Shown: positions 8,730 through 17,202, counted from the first letter of the stretch. The stretch is 35,027 nt of DNA from JBCCTX01 sp964468435 (GCA_964468435.1 CAYXVE010000050.1:1-35027); one strand, 5' to 3'. Notes: a model not told the origin generated them from the letters alone. Made by a program: numbers and translations.

Positions 8730-10037
8730 ATGTCATACTTATTCACCTCTGAATCCGTTTCAGAAGGACACCCAGACAAAGTTTCTGATCAAATCTCCGA
8801 TGCTATCCTTGACGCCATGCTACGGGAAGATCCATCTTCCCGTGTAGCTTGTGAAACCTTAGTTACAACCGGTTTGGTAGTTCTTGCTGGTGAAATCACC
8901 AGCAAAGCTCATGTAGATTTTCAACAGGTCGTCAGAGACACTATCAATCGCATAGGGTACAACTCTGATGATTATATGTTCAATGCTGTATCTTGTGCCA
9001 TCATGTCAGCACTGCATGAGCAGTCTCCTGATATCGCACGCGGAGTAGACCGTGATAGCGAGGAAGCTCAAGGCGCAGGAGATCAGGGAATGATGTTTGG
9101 ATACGCCACCAATGAGACACCCGAGTATATGCCCATGGCACTTGCCTATGCACATCGCATTGTGAAGACCATGGCCGATATTCGCAAAAACGAGTCCCAT
9201 CTCATACCATATCTTCGTCCAGATTCAAAATCCCAGGTTACTATTGAGTACAACGATGAGGGAAAACCAGAAAGAGTTCATACCATTGTAGTATCAACCC
9301 AACATGATGAATTTATTAAACCAGATGATGATTCTCCGGAAGCTCAAAAGAAAGCTGATGAGGAAATGCTGGGTAAAATTAGAGAGGATATCGTTGAACA
9401 TGTAATCAAAAGAGTGATTCCAGCTGAACTGCTTAAAGATACAATTTTCCATATTAATCCCACGGGTAAATTTGTGATCGGAGGACCTCACGGAGATGCA
9501 GGCTTGACTGGTAGAAAGATTATCGTTGATACTTATGGAGGAAAAGGCGCTCATGGTGGTGGCGCATTTTCTGGTAAGGATGCATCCAAAGTAGACAGAA
9601 GTGCTGCTTATGCAGCAAGACATATCGCTAAGAATCTCGTCGCAGCAGGTGTGGCGGATGAAGCACTTGTACAACTTGCATACGCCATTGGCGTTGCAGA
9701 ACCTGTATCCATCAATGTTACAACGTATGGTACAAGCCGTGTGAACCTCAGTGATGCAGAAATTGCACAGCGTATCAAGGATCATCTATCCTGTACACCT
9801 GCTGCAATTATCAAGCGTTTGCATCTTACAGAACCCGTATTCGGACCTACTGCAGCTTATGGACATATGGGACGCGAACCCTATGAAGCTGAGGTAGATA
9901 CCAATTATGCTTCCGTTAAAGAAGATCCTGAAACGCATCAGATCGTGCGTATCAGGAAGAAGAAAAAAGTACAATTTTTCGCCTGGGAAAGACTGGATCT
10001 GGTAGACCAGATCCAGCAGATATTCGATTTGAATTAA
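8730..10037 (+). CDS. metK: S-adenosylmethionine synthetase
   Basis: Forms S-adenosylmethionine from methionine and ATP in the cytoplasm, supplying the main methyl donor. All family signatures are present: SESVSEGHPDK (7-17, including His14), GAGDQGMMFGYA (115-126), GGPHGDAGLTGRK, VDTYGG, and the P-loop-like GGGAFSGKD. At 435 residues it is longer than the E. coli enzyme (about 384). The extra length lies mainly in a charged insertion around residues 190-230 (IKPDDDSPEAQKKADEE and following), seen in Bacteroidota homologues. The ATG at 8730 is preceded by a very AT-rich leader with no Shine-Dalgarno. No SAM-binding riboswitch was recognised in the 141-bp upstream gap. A nested hairpin ending in a T run follows the gene. 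Confidence 0.97.
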   Translation: MSYLFTSESVSEGHPDKVSDQISDAILDAMLREDPSSRVACETLVTTGLVVLAGEITSKAHVDFQQVVRDTINRIGYNSDDYMFNAVSCAIMSALHEQSPDIARGVDRDSEEAQGAGDQGMMFGYATNETPEYMPMALAYAHRIVKTMADIRKNESHLIPYLRPDSKSQVTIEYNDEGKPERVHTIVVSTQHDEFIKPDDDSPEAQKKADEEMLGKIREDIVEHVIKRVIPAELLKDTIFHINPTGKFVIGGPHGDAGLTGRKIIVDTYGGKGAHGGGAFSGKDASKVDRSAAYAARHIAKNLVAAGVADEALVQLAYAIGVAEPVSINVTTYGTSRVNLSDAEIAQRIKDHLSCTPAAIIKRLHLTEPVFGPTAAYGHMGREPYEAEVDTNYASVKEDPETHQIVRIRKKKKVQFFAWERLDLVDQIQQIFDLN

Positions 10038-10068
10038 TCCGTAAATACCTTTTACAGGGCTAATACTT

Positions 10069-10135
10069 TGCCACAGTTGAAACCGCGAAATGTCATTAGT
10101 ATCATTTCTTTGGTATATTCGACTGTGGCATTTTT
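10069..10135 (+). terminator. Nested hairpin with T tail after metK
   Basis: A 13-bp stem (10069-10081 with 10118-10130, one G-U pair) closes a 36-nt loop that holds a second stem, GAAATG (10087-10092) with CATTTC (10103-10108). The outer stem is followed directly by TTTTT. It starts 31 bp after the metK stop. It could be an intrinsic terminator; the long loop is unusual. Confidence 0.5.
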
Positions 10136-10142
10136 ATTGATA

Positions 10143-10156
10143 TTTACCATGGTAAA
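10143..10156. other. 14-bp perfect palindrome next to the start of the lipoprotein gene
   Basis: TTTACCATGGTAAA reads the same on both strands and ends 9 bp before the ATG at 10166. It could be an operator or a chance palindrome; nothing else in the window matches it. Confidence 0.25.
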
Positions 10157-10165
10157 GATTGATGT

Positions 10166-10753
10166 ATGATGTATACGTGGTTTTCTCAAAAGCTTCTGTT
10201 CTCCCTGGCAGCATTACTGCTTCTCGTCAAATGCGATGATACCCCTGCAGAATCTTTGTCATACGTGCTGACATCCAAGGGTATTGGAGCCATCCAATTG
10301 GGAGATTATCTTCGCAAAGTAGATTCGCTCTCACTTCCCAGGCTGGAAGTCTCCGAAGATCAGCAGTTTGAAGGAGCATATACCTGGATAACCAAAACCA
10401 TTACCTGGAAAAATGGTGATAAGGTGATTTTGGAGGGAGATTTTTTTGAGGTTAACAAGGTCAATGATCAATTGCTGCAACTCAGCAAAATCAACAGAAT
10501 CCGGATTGAGTCTCCCGATTTCATGACAAGTGAAGGTATACACACTGGTAGCACTTTTGGACAACTATCCGTGGTTTTTCCCGATTCCAGCATGATGATT
10601 ACTCCTTTCCCGACATACAATATGATCGAGGTATATATCCCGGGATATTCACCCTTCCATTATCTTTTTTCTACTAAAAATCATTCAGATGAACAGATTC
10701 GATCTGCTAGCATCTCTCCAGAGGATCGCATTTCAACGATTGTAATCATGTGA
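10166..10753 (+). CDS. Hypothetical small lipoprotein or exported protein
   Basis: Not recognised with confidence. The 195 residues open with a short polar stretch and a hydrophobic segment ending at LLLLVKC (Cys23), so it is either a lipoprotein with an atypical Lys before the Cys or an exported protein. The mature part contains GIGAIQLGDYLRKVDSL, then FEVNKVNDQLLQLSKINRIRI, and a second GIHTGSTFGQLSVVFPDS block. This repeated Gly-Ile-x-x-Gly pattern resembles periplasmic lipoproteins of the DUF1131 kind, a tentative comparison. Two tandem ATGs (10166 and 10169) could start it. The last 21 nt overlap the 3' end of the convergent cyclotransferase-like gene. The metK hairpin lies upstream, so it is probably transcribed separately. 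Confidence 0.7.
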   Translation: MMYTWFSQKLLFSLAALLLLVKCDDTPAESLSYVLTSKGIGAIQLGDYLRKVDSLSLPRLEVSEDQQFEGAYTWITKTITWKNGDKVILEGDFFEVNKVNDQLLQLSKINRIRIESPDFMTSEGIHTGSTFGQLSVVFPDSSMMITPFPTYNMIEVYIPGYSPFHYLFSTKNHSDEQIRSASISPEDRISTIVIM

Positions 10754-11164
10754 CAGGTAAGATAAGTAGTCTCCGGAGATGATTCTGGTAAGGTCATTGA
10801 CAGATTTATTGTAAAGATACACCCAGCAGGAGTAAACCTGCTCGCCAGCATACACATCAACAAACTGCTTGATATACAGACTGATATCTGGGTTCGTCTC
10901 TAAATATCCTTCATATGGATCCAATTTTTTCCATACTTTTTCAGGATCCTTAAGCCCGAGGATATTTCCATATACTTGATCATCTGGATCTGTGGATAAA
11001 ATAGCTCCGGGATATACATCTACATCATAAAGCCTACCCTGGAAGTATCCATTTTCTACAAAGCTACTGTTTTCATGTAAAAATTCGGCCATTGGGTGCG
11101 AAATCCTCCTGAGAAGCGTACCGTAAACAAACAAATAATGATGTTGTACTGGAGATTTAGTCAT
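10733..11164 (-). CDS. Gamma-glutamylcyclotransferase-like (AIG2/GGCT fold) protein
   Basis: Small cytoplasmic protein of the gamma-glutamylcyclotransferase/AIG2 fold, which releases 5-oxoproline from gamma-glutamyl amines; many bacterial members have unknown substrates. The signature FVYGTLLR (12-19) forms the substrate loop. DPYEGYLE (82-89) carries the conserved acidic residue (Glu85) that acts as general acid/base in characterised members. GRLYDVDVYPGAI is also typical. The frame extends to 11182, but the ATG at 11162-11164 is preferred because it leaves MTKSPVQHHYLFVYGT at the N terminus. This start overlaps the stop of the upstream VWA gene by 8 nt (ATGACTAA), suggesting translational coupling. 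Length is 143 residues. Confidence 0.85.
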   Translation of the reverse strand: MTKSPVQHHYLFVYGTLLRRISHPMAEFLHENSSFVENGYFQGRLYDVDVYPGAILSTDPDDQVYGNILGLKDPEKVWKKLDPYEGYLETNPDISLYIKQFVDVYAGEQVYSCWVYLYNKSVNDLTRIISGDYLSYLSHDYNR

Positions 11165-12839
11165 CTGTATCGATATTAGCATCAGATGATTCTTTCTTCT
11201 TTGCCTGTACTTCCTTTAAAAGCATGCTATCAGAATTTCCGCTATTGATCCATTCGTAATTACCGTTTCCCCTCCGCGCCAACTTAAATAACCGTTTGTC
11301 AATGCTCTTTTTAGGAGTGTTGAAGTTGAAAATACTCAGGCGAATGCCTTTCTTTTCGTAAGTTTTGGCTAACTTGAACTGCTTTTTATCTATGTCAAAC
11401 AAGCCATCTGTAGCAAGTAGGATTCTATTATTACCATCTTCGATGAAGTGTTGTTCTGCTATTTCATAGGCTAGTTTTAGTCCCTTTTCAAAATTGGTAT
11501 AACCAGATGGCTCTAAAGAGTTAATAGCTTCTATGATTTCCCGTTGATCGATAAGTGAGGTAGGTTGTAAAACGAGTTCAGATTCCTTGGAGAATACAAC
11601 GATCGATAGTGTATCCTCTTCGCGCATTATAGGAATCAGATGGCGTAGCGATCGCTTTAGTAAAGGTAGTTTTTCCTCGCGGTTCATTGAACGGGATACA
11701 TCCAGCAATAAGATCAAATGATTGGGCGCATAATCCTCCATGGAAACCCAGTCGAGCGGAGTCTCTGTGATGAGAGGTTTCTCCTTTTCTTGAGTTGATT
11801 CCGACAGGCGTAGATGACGATACAGAAAGACCTGCAAGGTCTTTTTCAGAAATGGTCTAGGAGCAAGACCTACAAACTTATTGAATAATAGTACAGTTTG
11901 ATTGTAATTATAAGTGAGCCGCTCATACGTGAGATGGTCTTCAAAGTAAGATGGCTGTAGCTGTTGTGTCTTGACTGTCATGATTAGACTTTGATCCATG
12001 ATGCCCTCATACAATTCCTCAATGATTTTCTTTTTGGGCGTTTTGGTAGATGAAATGATCGATTCAGCCATAGAATACTGACGAAGCCAATTTTCATGGT
12101 GCTGCGCATTTACTGTCAGCTGTACAAAAGAGCTATCTTTCCTGAGCCTGAACTGGTATTGGATCCCTAGATACAAGCTATAGTTCCTTTCGACAACATT
12201 CTTGAGACTACCATATAATTTATCCCATGGATCTTCCGAATGTCCGTTAGGATGGGTGCTATATATTTGGGCCAACAGATCATTGAATGTTGAGCACTTA
12301 TGGTTCATAACCTGAAACAATTCTTCATATCTGGAAAGGATTTCATTGGAACCCTTGAGGTTATCACGCTGGTATTTTTTGAGTTTCACATAGTCAGATA
12401 GCTGCTTGTATAGCATAGCCATTTCCAGGAAGATATCATCGATGCTATCGATCTGACTGAATATATCAGTTTGGTATTCAGGCGGGAAAGCCGAAAGTTT
12501 TGATTTGGCGATCCTCGCAGAACTATCGGGAAGGTTAAAATTGGGAACAGAAAAAGACAGGCTACTATTGGGCTCATTCACAGAAAGATCTACTCCGTGA
12601 AAATAATTTGCATGAAGATTGTACGCAACGAGCCCCTGCTGCAACCACCTTGTTTGATAAACTACTTCATTGAGATAGTCGACGCAGGCATTGAGGGCGT
12701 ATAGCTCTTCCTGGCTCAGCGCTTCCTTATACGCTAATCTGGTGGGAATAGATTTCATCACTTGCCCGTCCACTAACATGGGCAGAAAGCATGTTAGTGC
12801 GAATATCACGCTATGAAAACCCTTACAACCCTTCATCAT
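11157..12839 (-). CDS. Exported von Willebrand factor A domain protein
   Basis: Exported protein with a C-terminal VWA domain, a metal-dependent protein-interaction module. From the ATG at 12837-12839 it has 560 residues and a signal-like N terminus (GFHSVIFALTCFLPMLVDGQ). The frame also extends upstream to a TTG at 12872, which is less likely. Residues about 35-360 are mostly helical and not recognised. The VWA domain starts near 375 with LILLLDVSRSM and has a complete MIDAS: Asp380, Ser382, Ser384, Thr448 (SGYTN) and Asp478 (ATDG). A short Lys/Glu/Ser-rich tail ends the protein. It is likely periplasmic or surface-exposed; no lipobox or type IX signal is visible. The stop overlaps the start of the cyclotransferase-like gene, so the two are probably co-transcribed. 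The binding partner is unknown. Confidence 0.85.
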   Translation of the reverse strand: MMKGCKGFHSVIFALTCFLPMLVDGQVMKSIPTRLAYKEALSQEELYALNACVDYLNEVVYQTRWLQQGLVAYNLHANYFHGVDLSVNEPNSSLSFSVPNFNLPDSSARIAKSKLSAFPPEYQTDIFSQIDSIDDIFLEMAMLYKQLSDYVKLKKYQRDNLKGSNEILSRYEELFQVMNHKCSTFNDLLAQIYSTHPNGHSEDPWDKLYGSLKNVVERNYSLYLGIQYQFRLRKDSSFVQLTVNAQHHENWLRQYSMAESIISSTKTPKKKIIEELYEGIMDQSLIMTVKTQQLQPSYFEDHLTYERLTYNYNQTVLLFNKFVGLAPRPFLKKTLQVFLYRHLRLSESTQEKEKPLITETPLDWVSMEDYAPNHLILLLDVSRSMNREEKLPLLKRSLRHLIPIMREEDTLSIVVFSKESELVLQPTSLIDQREIIEAINSLEPSGYTNFEKGLKLAYEIAEQHFIEDGNNRILLATDGLFDIDKKQFKLAKTYEKKGIRLSIFNFNTPKKSIDKRLFKLARRGNGNYEWINSGNSDSMLLKEVQAKKKESSDANIDTDD

Positions 12840-13023
12840 ATATTTACATAAAGTAAAAAATTCTGACAACAATATCAGAAAAAAATAATGTATTTTAGCC
12901 TATCATTCAGGAGAATGGATTAAATTTAGGTCTAACCGGACTAAAGTATCTGCCCGCTAGCTACATGAAAATACAACAAAAAAGGCTGATAGAAGTATTT
13001 TCTAACATTTAGAACGGGTAACT
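12840..13023. promoter_or_regulatory. Divergent intergenic region between the VWA gene and the alpha-glucosidase gene
   Basis: 184 bp with no gene, expected to hold two divergent promoters. It contains an inverted repeat, TTCTGA (12861-12866) and TCAGAA (12875-12880) separated by 8 nt, 21 bp before the VWA ATG. A second short one, TTCTA/TAGAA, lies near 13000-13013. No exact TAnnTTTG element was identified. Confidence 0.35.
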
Positions 13024-14697
13024 ATGCGAAAAAAGTGGTGGAAAGAAGGTATTATATATCAGATCTATCCGAGAAGTTATGCAGATAGTAATGATGATGG
13101 AATAGGAGATCTTGGAGGGATCATTGAACAGCTGGATTATCTGGCTTCGCTGGGGGTTGATATAATATGGTTAAGTCCAGTCTATAAATCCCCCAATGAG
13201 GATAATGGATATGATATCAGTGATTATTATGATATCATGGATGACTTTGGGGACATGGATACGTTTGACCTATTACTACAGGGTGTTCATGAAAGGGGTA
13301 TGAGACTCCTGATGGATCTTGTGGTGAACCATACCTCTGATGAACATCCATGGTTTCAGGCTTCCAAAAGCTCCAGGGATAGTCCCTATAGAGATTATTA
13401 CATCTGGAAATCCTCCTGCGATGGGCAACCCCCCAATAACTGGCAATCCTTTTTTGGTGGAAATGCATGGACGCTGGATGAACAGACGGGTGAGTATTAT
13501 CTTCATCTTTTTACCCGGAAACAACCTGATCTTAACTGGGAAAATCCTAAGCTAAGAAATGAGATATATGAACTCATGCGCTATTGGCTGGATAAAGGAG
13601 TGGATGGTTTCAGAATGGATGTGTTTCCGCTTTTTTCCAAAAGACAGGATTTTGAAAGTGCTGATATGTCGGATTTTTCTAGGGCTATACGTGAAGTCTA
13701 TGCCAATGGACCACGTATACACGAGTTTCTTCAGGAGATGCACAAAGAGGTTTTCAGCAAATATGATGTCCTGAGTGTAGGGGAAGGAGTAGGTATCCCA
13801 CGTGAAATAGCCCTGGAATACGTTGGTGAAGAAAAAAATGAGATCAATATGATTTTCCATTTTGATCACATGTTTCTGGATCATGGACCTGGAGGTAGAC
13901 TGGATCCCAGAAAGTGGACCTGGACAGCGTTTTTCGAGGTATTTTTTGAATGGGATGCTACGTTAGGAGAAAAAGGCTGGGGAAGTATCTATCTAGGTAA
14001 TCACGACTTTCCCCGTATAGTCTCAAGATTTGGTAATGACCAGCGTTTTTGGTCGTATTCTGCCAAATTGCTGGCCACGCTGCTCATGACACTCAGAGGT
14101 ACTCCGACTATCTACCAGGGAGATGAAATCGGAATGACTAATGCTCCTTTTCATCGAATTAGCGATTACAGGGATATTGAGATGCTGAACACCTTTCACC
14201 TGAAAAAAAACCAGGGAGAAGACACCAGCTTGCTATTGAAGGCTGCTAGGACTCACGCCAGAGATCATGCCCGGACACCCATGCAGTGGGATGATACTGC
14301 ATTTGCAGGTTTTTCCAGAGATACACCCTGGATCATGGTCAATCCTAATTACAAATCCATCAATGTAAAAAATCAGGAGGATGATCCTGGTTCTATCCTG
14401 AACTATTACCGCGAGATGATCCGCTTCCGGAAAAAGCATCATACATTAATTTATGGATCAGTATGCCGGATTCCCACAGGAGTAGAGCATCTCATTATCT
14501 ACGATAGAGCGTGGGAAGGAGAATCTTTTCGGATCGTACTAAATGTTTCAGATCAAGAGACTCCCTTCGAAATTGATAAACATATATACAGAATCTCTAT
14601 GTCTAACTACGAAATGACTGATAGAGAAAATAGCTTGCTAAAGCCTTGGGAGTCAAGGATTTATCAGATGTTTCCGATTAACGGATTAGGTGAGTAG
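13024..14697 (+). CDS. GH13 alpha-glucosidase, oligo-1,6-glucosidase type
   Basis: Cytoplasmic retaining alpha-glucosidase of the GH13_31-like group; no signal peptide (it starts MRKKWWKEGIIYQIYPRS). At 557 residues it matches the family. The calcium loop is DSNDDGIGD (21-29) and the conserved His is in DLVVNHTSDEHPW. The catalytic nucleophile is Asp199 (GFRMDVF), the acid/base is Glu254 (SVGEGVG) and the transition-state Asp is 328 (GNHDFPR). The residue after the nucleophile is Val200; in characterised yeast and Bacillus relatives Val here goes with alpha-1,6 (isomaltose-type) specificity and Thr or Ala with alpha-1,4. The inferred substrates are therefore isomalto-oligosaccharides, alone or with maltosides. 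It precedes the FG-GAP/UnbV gene by 103 bp and lies 4 kb from susCD, whose imported products it could cleave. Confidence 0.92.
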   Translation: MRKKWWKEGIIYQIYPRSYADSNDDGIGDLGGIIEQLDYLASLGVDIIWLSPVYKSPNEDNGYDISDYYDIMDDFGDMDTFDLLLQGVHERGMRLLMDLVVNHTSDEHPWFQASKSSRDSPYRDYYIWKSSCDGQPPNNWQSFFGGNAWTLDEQTGEYYLHLFTRKQPDLNWENPKLRNEIYELMRYWLDKGVDGFRMDVFPLFSKRQDFESADMSDFSRAIREVYANGPRIHEFLQEMHKEVFSKYDVLSVGEGVGIPREIALEYVGEEKNEINMIFHFDHMFLDHGPGGRLDPRKWTWTAFFEVFFEWDATLGEKGWGSIYLGNHDFPRIVSRFGNDQRFWSYSAKLLATLLMTLRGTPTIYQGDEIGMTNAPFHRISDYRDIEMLNTFHLKKNQGEDTSLLLKAARTHARDHARTPMQWDDTAFAGFSRDTPWIMVNPNYKSINVKNQEDDPGSILNYYREMIRFRKKHHTLIYGSVCRIPTGVEHLIIYDRAWEGESFRIVLNVSDQETPFEIDKHIYRISMSNYEMTDRENSLLKPWESRIYQMFPINGLGE

Positions 14698-14800
14698 GAA
14701 TGCGTTTTACTGATCCTTTTCCCTAATAAAGTAAAAAAACAGATTAGGCATCGCGCAAACTATCAGAAAATGGAATAGGTTTAAGGGTAAACATTAAAAT

Positions 14801-17059
14801 ATGCTGTACATGTCAGTAAAATCCTGTCGGCCTTTTGATATAACAAAATGGTATAGATACCTCATACTCTGGGTAATAGTTACACAGATATCATGCGATT
14901 ACGAACCTGTAGAAGGTAGTGCCAGGATGAAATATCAGTTGGCACAGATCTATAAAGAAGCGCAGCCGGGTCAGTATACCCATCGCAACGCCCAGATGGC
15001 AGAATACTACCTCCAGCAGGCAGATAAAGCTGAAGGGGAGGAATTCCTAAGATATATCTATTTGTATCTAAGAGAATCGCTATATGCAGGGAAATATGCG
15101 GAGGTGATAGAGAAGACACAAAGACTGATGAAAGAGCAAGGCCAGACCCTAACGCAGATGAATATGAAGTCGCGCCAATTCTGGGATTTGCTCGCAATTG
15201 CATACATGCGGAAAGGAGAGTTTGAAAACTGTATTGACAATCATTCGGCCGCTTCATGTATTGTTCCTATTAAAGGTGCAGGAATACACACTTTACAGCA
15301 GGGTTCTCGACAGGCGATTGAGATTTACCAACAGATCCTTAGGCAGTTTCCTCGTGATGATCAGGCTCGTTGGTTACTGAATATTGCCTATATGAATTTG
15401 GGCGAATATCCTGAGCGAGTACCGGAAAAATGGTTGATTGAGGGTATATCCAGTGATTCCATTCCCCTTGAAAAGCCATTTGTAAATGTAGCTCTGGGAA
15501 AAGGGTTAGATGTGAACGAACTGTCAGGTGGTACTTGTATGGAGGATTTTGACAAGGATGGAGACCTGGATATTATGGCCAGTTCCTATGGTCTGGAAGA
15601 TCAAGTCAGGCTTTTTCTTAATAATGGAGATGGTACGTTTGAAGATGTGACATATCAGAGTGGTCTGGAAGGTATTCTGAGTGGATTGAACATGATACAT
15701 GCCGATTATAATAATGATGGTTTGGAGGATGTTCTCGTACTCAGGGGCGGATGGCTGGGAAAAGAAGGTACACATCCCAATTCTCTTCTAAAAAATAAGG
15801 GTGATGGAAGATTTGAGGATGTAACCTACAATGCTGGTATATATTCAGAAAGACCTACTCAAACAGCAACATGGGCAGATTTCAATCTGGATGGTTGGTT
15901 GGATCTGTTTATTGGAAACGAAAGCTCACCAGATCAGGAGTTTCCTAGTGAGTTATATGTGAATAATGGGGATGGGACATTTACCGAAATAGCTGAAAAA
16001 TTGGGGTTGGAGGTAAACGAATACATAAAAGGAGTTACCTGGGGAGATGTCAATAATGATGGATATCCCGATTTATATATATCGATCCTTCAAGGAACCA
16101 ATAAGTTATTTATTAATCATGGTGGGACAACTATAGATGACTGGACATTTATTGAAGAATCTGCGGATTATCATGTGTTGAAACCAGAATTCAGTTTCCC
16201 TACTTGGTTTTGGGATGTGAATAACGATGGATGGCAGGATCTTTTTGTAGCTGCCTATCCTCCTGGGAGAATGTTTCAGGTAGCTTTTGATGAAGGTAAT
16301 CATTACTTAAATGAGGCTCCAAAGATTACTTATCCCCAATTATATCTCAACAACCAGGAAGGAAGCTTTACTGATGTCACCGTATCTTACGGACTTGACC
16401 GACCTATGTATGCGATGGGTTCTAATTTTGGAGATTTTGACAATGATGGATTTTTGGATTTTTATGTAGGAACAGGTGCTCCTGATCTTCGTTCGATTGT
16501 ACCCAATCTGGCCTTTCACAATTATCAGGGTAAATGGTTCCGGGATGTTACATTCAGTAGTGGTCTGGGATTTATTCAGAAGGGGCATGCTGTGAGTTTT
16601 GGGGATATGGATCAGGACGGCGATCAGGACATATATACAGTTTTAGGAGGAGCTGTCGAGAGTGATATATTCCCCAATGCATTGCTTGTGAATCCAGGAA
16701 ATAATTTTGCCTGGATTACCCTGAAACTCGAGGGCGTAGAAGCCAATCGCTCAGCTATTGGTGCCAGGGTAAGTATTACTACCGTGGAAGATGACGGATC
16801 TATACAGGTATTTTACAGAACCGTATCTACTGGCGGAAGTTTTGGCTCATCATCGCTGCAATTGGAAGTAGGATTGGGAAATGCAGAGCGCGTTGAGCGT
16901 GTTGATATTCAATGGCCTGATCAGGCCAGGTCGACGCAGACTTTTGATCAAATTGAGATCAATCGCGCATACAGGATCGAGCAGGGAATTGATCAGCCAG
17001 AGGTAATATCTGTTCAGCCCTTTGATATTCATCAAAGCGATCATATGATGCACCCGTAG
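14801..17059 (+). CDS. TPR and FG-GAP/UnbV (CRTAC1-type) lipoprotein
   Basis: Predicted surface or periplasmic lipoprotein of 752 residues, with no established enzymatic activity. A signal segment ends at VTQISC (Cys32), a plausible lipobox. Residues about 40-220 are helical TPR-like repeats. Residues about 235-640 carry seven calcium-loop FG-GAP/VCBS motifs, such as DFDKDGDLD, DYNNDGLED, DVNNDGYPD and DFDNDGFLD, forming a beta-propeller-like fold. The C terminus (about 655-735) is an ASPIC/UnbV domain, including ANRSAIGARV, GGSFGSSS and VDIQWPD. Such proteins often sit beside SusCD pairs in Bacteroidota, where a glycan-binding or surface-assembly role is suspected but not shown. A second, larger relative lies at 23553-26990. 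The stop codon lies inside an 11-bp perfect stem. Confidence 0.88.
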   Translation: MLYMSVKSCRPFDITKWYRYLILWVIVTQISCDYEPVEGSARMKYQLAQIYKEAQPGQYTHRNAQMAEYYLQQADKAEGEEFLRYIYLYLRESLYAGKYAEVIEKTQRLMKEQGQTLTQMNMKSRQFWDLLAIAYMRKGEFENCIDNHSAASCIVPIKGAGIHTLQQGSRQAIEIYQQILRQFPRDDQARWLLNIAYMNLGEYPERVPEKWLIEGISSDSIPLEKPFVNVALGKGLDVNELSGGTCMEDFDKDGDLDIMASSYGLEDQVRLFLNNGDGTFEDVTYQSGLEGILSGLNMIHADYNNDGLEDVLVLRGGWLGKEGTHPNSLLKNKGDGRFEDVTYNAGIYSERPTQTATWADFNLDGWLDLFIGNESSPDQEFPSELYVNNGDGTFTEIAEKLGLEVNEYIKGVTWGDVNNDGYPDLYISILQGTNKLFINHGGTTIDDWTFIEESADYHVLKPEFSFPTWFWDVNNDGWQDLFVAAYPPGRMFQVAFDEGNHYLNEAPKITYPQLYLNNQEGSFTDVTVSYGLDRPMYAMGSNFGDFDNDGFLDFYVGTGAPDLRSIVPNLAFHNYQGKWFRDVTFSSGLGFIQKGHAVSFGDMDQDGDQDIYTVLGGAVESDIFPNALLVNPGNNFAWITLKLEGVEANRSAIGARVSITTVEDDGSIQVFYRTVSTGGSFGSSSLQLEVGLGNAERVERVDIQWPDQARSTQTFDQIEINRAYRIEQGIDQPEVISVQPFDIHQSDHMMHP

Positions 17060-17079
17060 GACCAGGGCTGGTCCTACGG
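17054..17079. repeat. 11-bp inverted repeat spanning the stop codon of the TPR/FG-GAP gene
   Basis: CCGTAGGACCA (17054-17064) pairs perfectly with TGGTCCTACGG (17069-17079) around a 4-nt GGGC loop. The TAG stop (17057-17059) lies within the left arm. There is no T tract, so a simple intrinsic terminator is unlikely; it could stabilise the mRNA 3' end or be a REP-like palindrome. Confidence 0.75.
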
Positions 17080-17114
17080 ATTCACATGCCCTGGTCCTAC
17101 GGATTCGCATGCCC
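17069..17114. repeat. Two tandem 23-bp units
   Basis: Units 17069-17091 and 17092-17114 are adjacent and differ at one base (TTCACATG versus TTCGCATG). Each starts with TGGTCCTACGG, so the left arm at 17054-17064 can pair with either unit, giving two alternative hairpins. Confidence 0.8.
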
Positions 17115-17116
17115 TG

Positions 17117-17202
17117 TAAGGGGGGCTGGGTTGAGAGATTCGTGAAATATCTATCTATCCCGCCCCCCTTATACTGGATAGCGTGTCGCATAAGGGGGGC
17201 TG
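17117..17202. repeat. G-tract direct and inverted repeats
   Basis: TAAGGGGGGCTG occurs at 17117-17128 and again at 17191-17202. The complementary GCCCCCCTTAT (17162-17172) pairs perfectly with 17190-17200 over an 11-bp stem with a 17-nt loop, and nearly as well with the first copy. With the preceding units this fills most of the gap before the convergent lacI-type gene; no ORF is supported here. Confidence 0.75.

Noticed and set aside
9294..9785. 163-codon antisense frame within metK
   Set aside because: It mirrors a highly conserved gene, its product is rich in Cys/Ile without domain features, and no promoter or family match supports it.
12925..12945. LacI-like operator upstream of the GH13 gene around TCTAACCGGACTA
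   Set aside because: The two halves are offset by a base and do not resemble the 50-bp palindrome closely enough.
13552..13884. 110-codon antisense frame within the GH13 gene
   Set aside because: It lies opposite catalytic motifs and its composition is not protein-like.
17054..17079. Intrinsic terminator of the TPR/FG-GAP gene
   Set aside because: The stem is good but no T tract follows, and its arm is repeated twice in tandem, so it is listed as a repeat instead.
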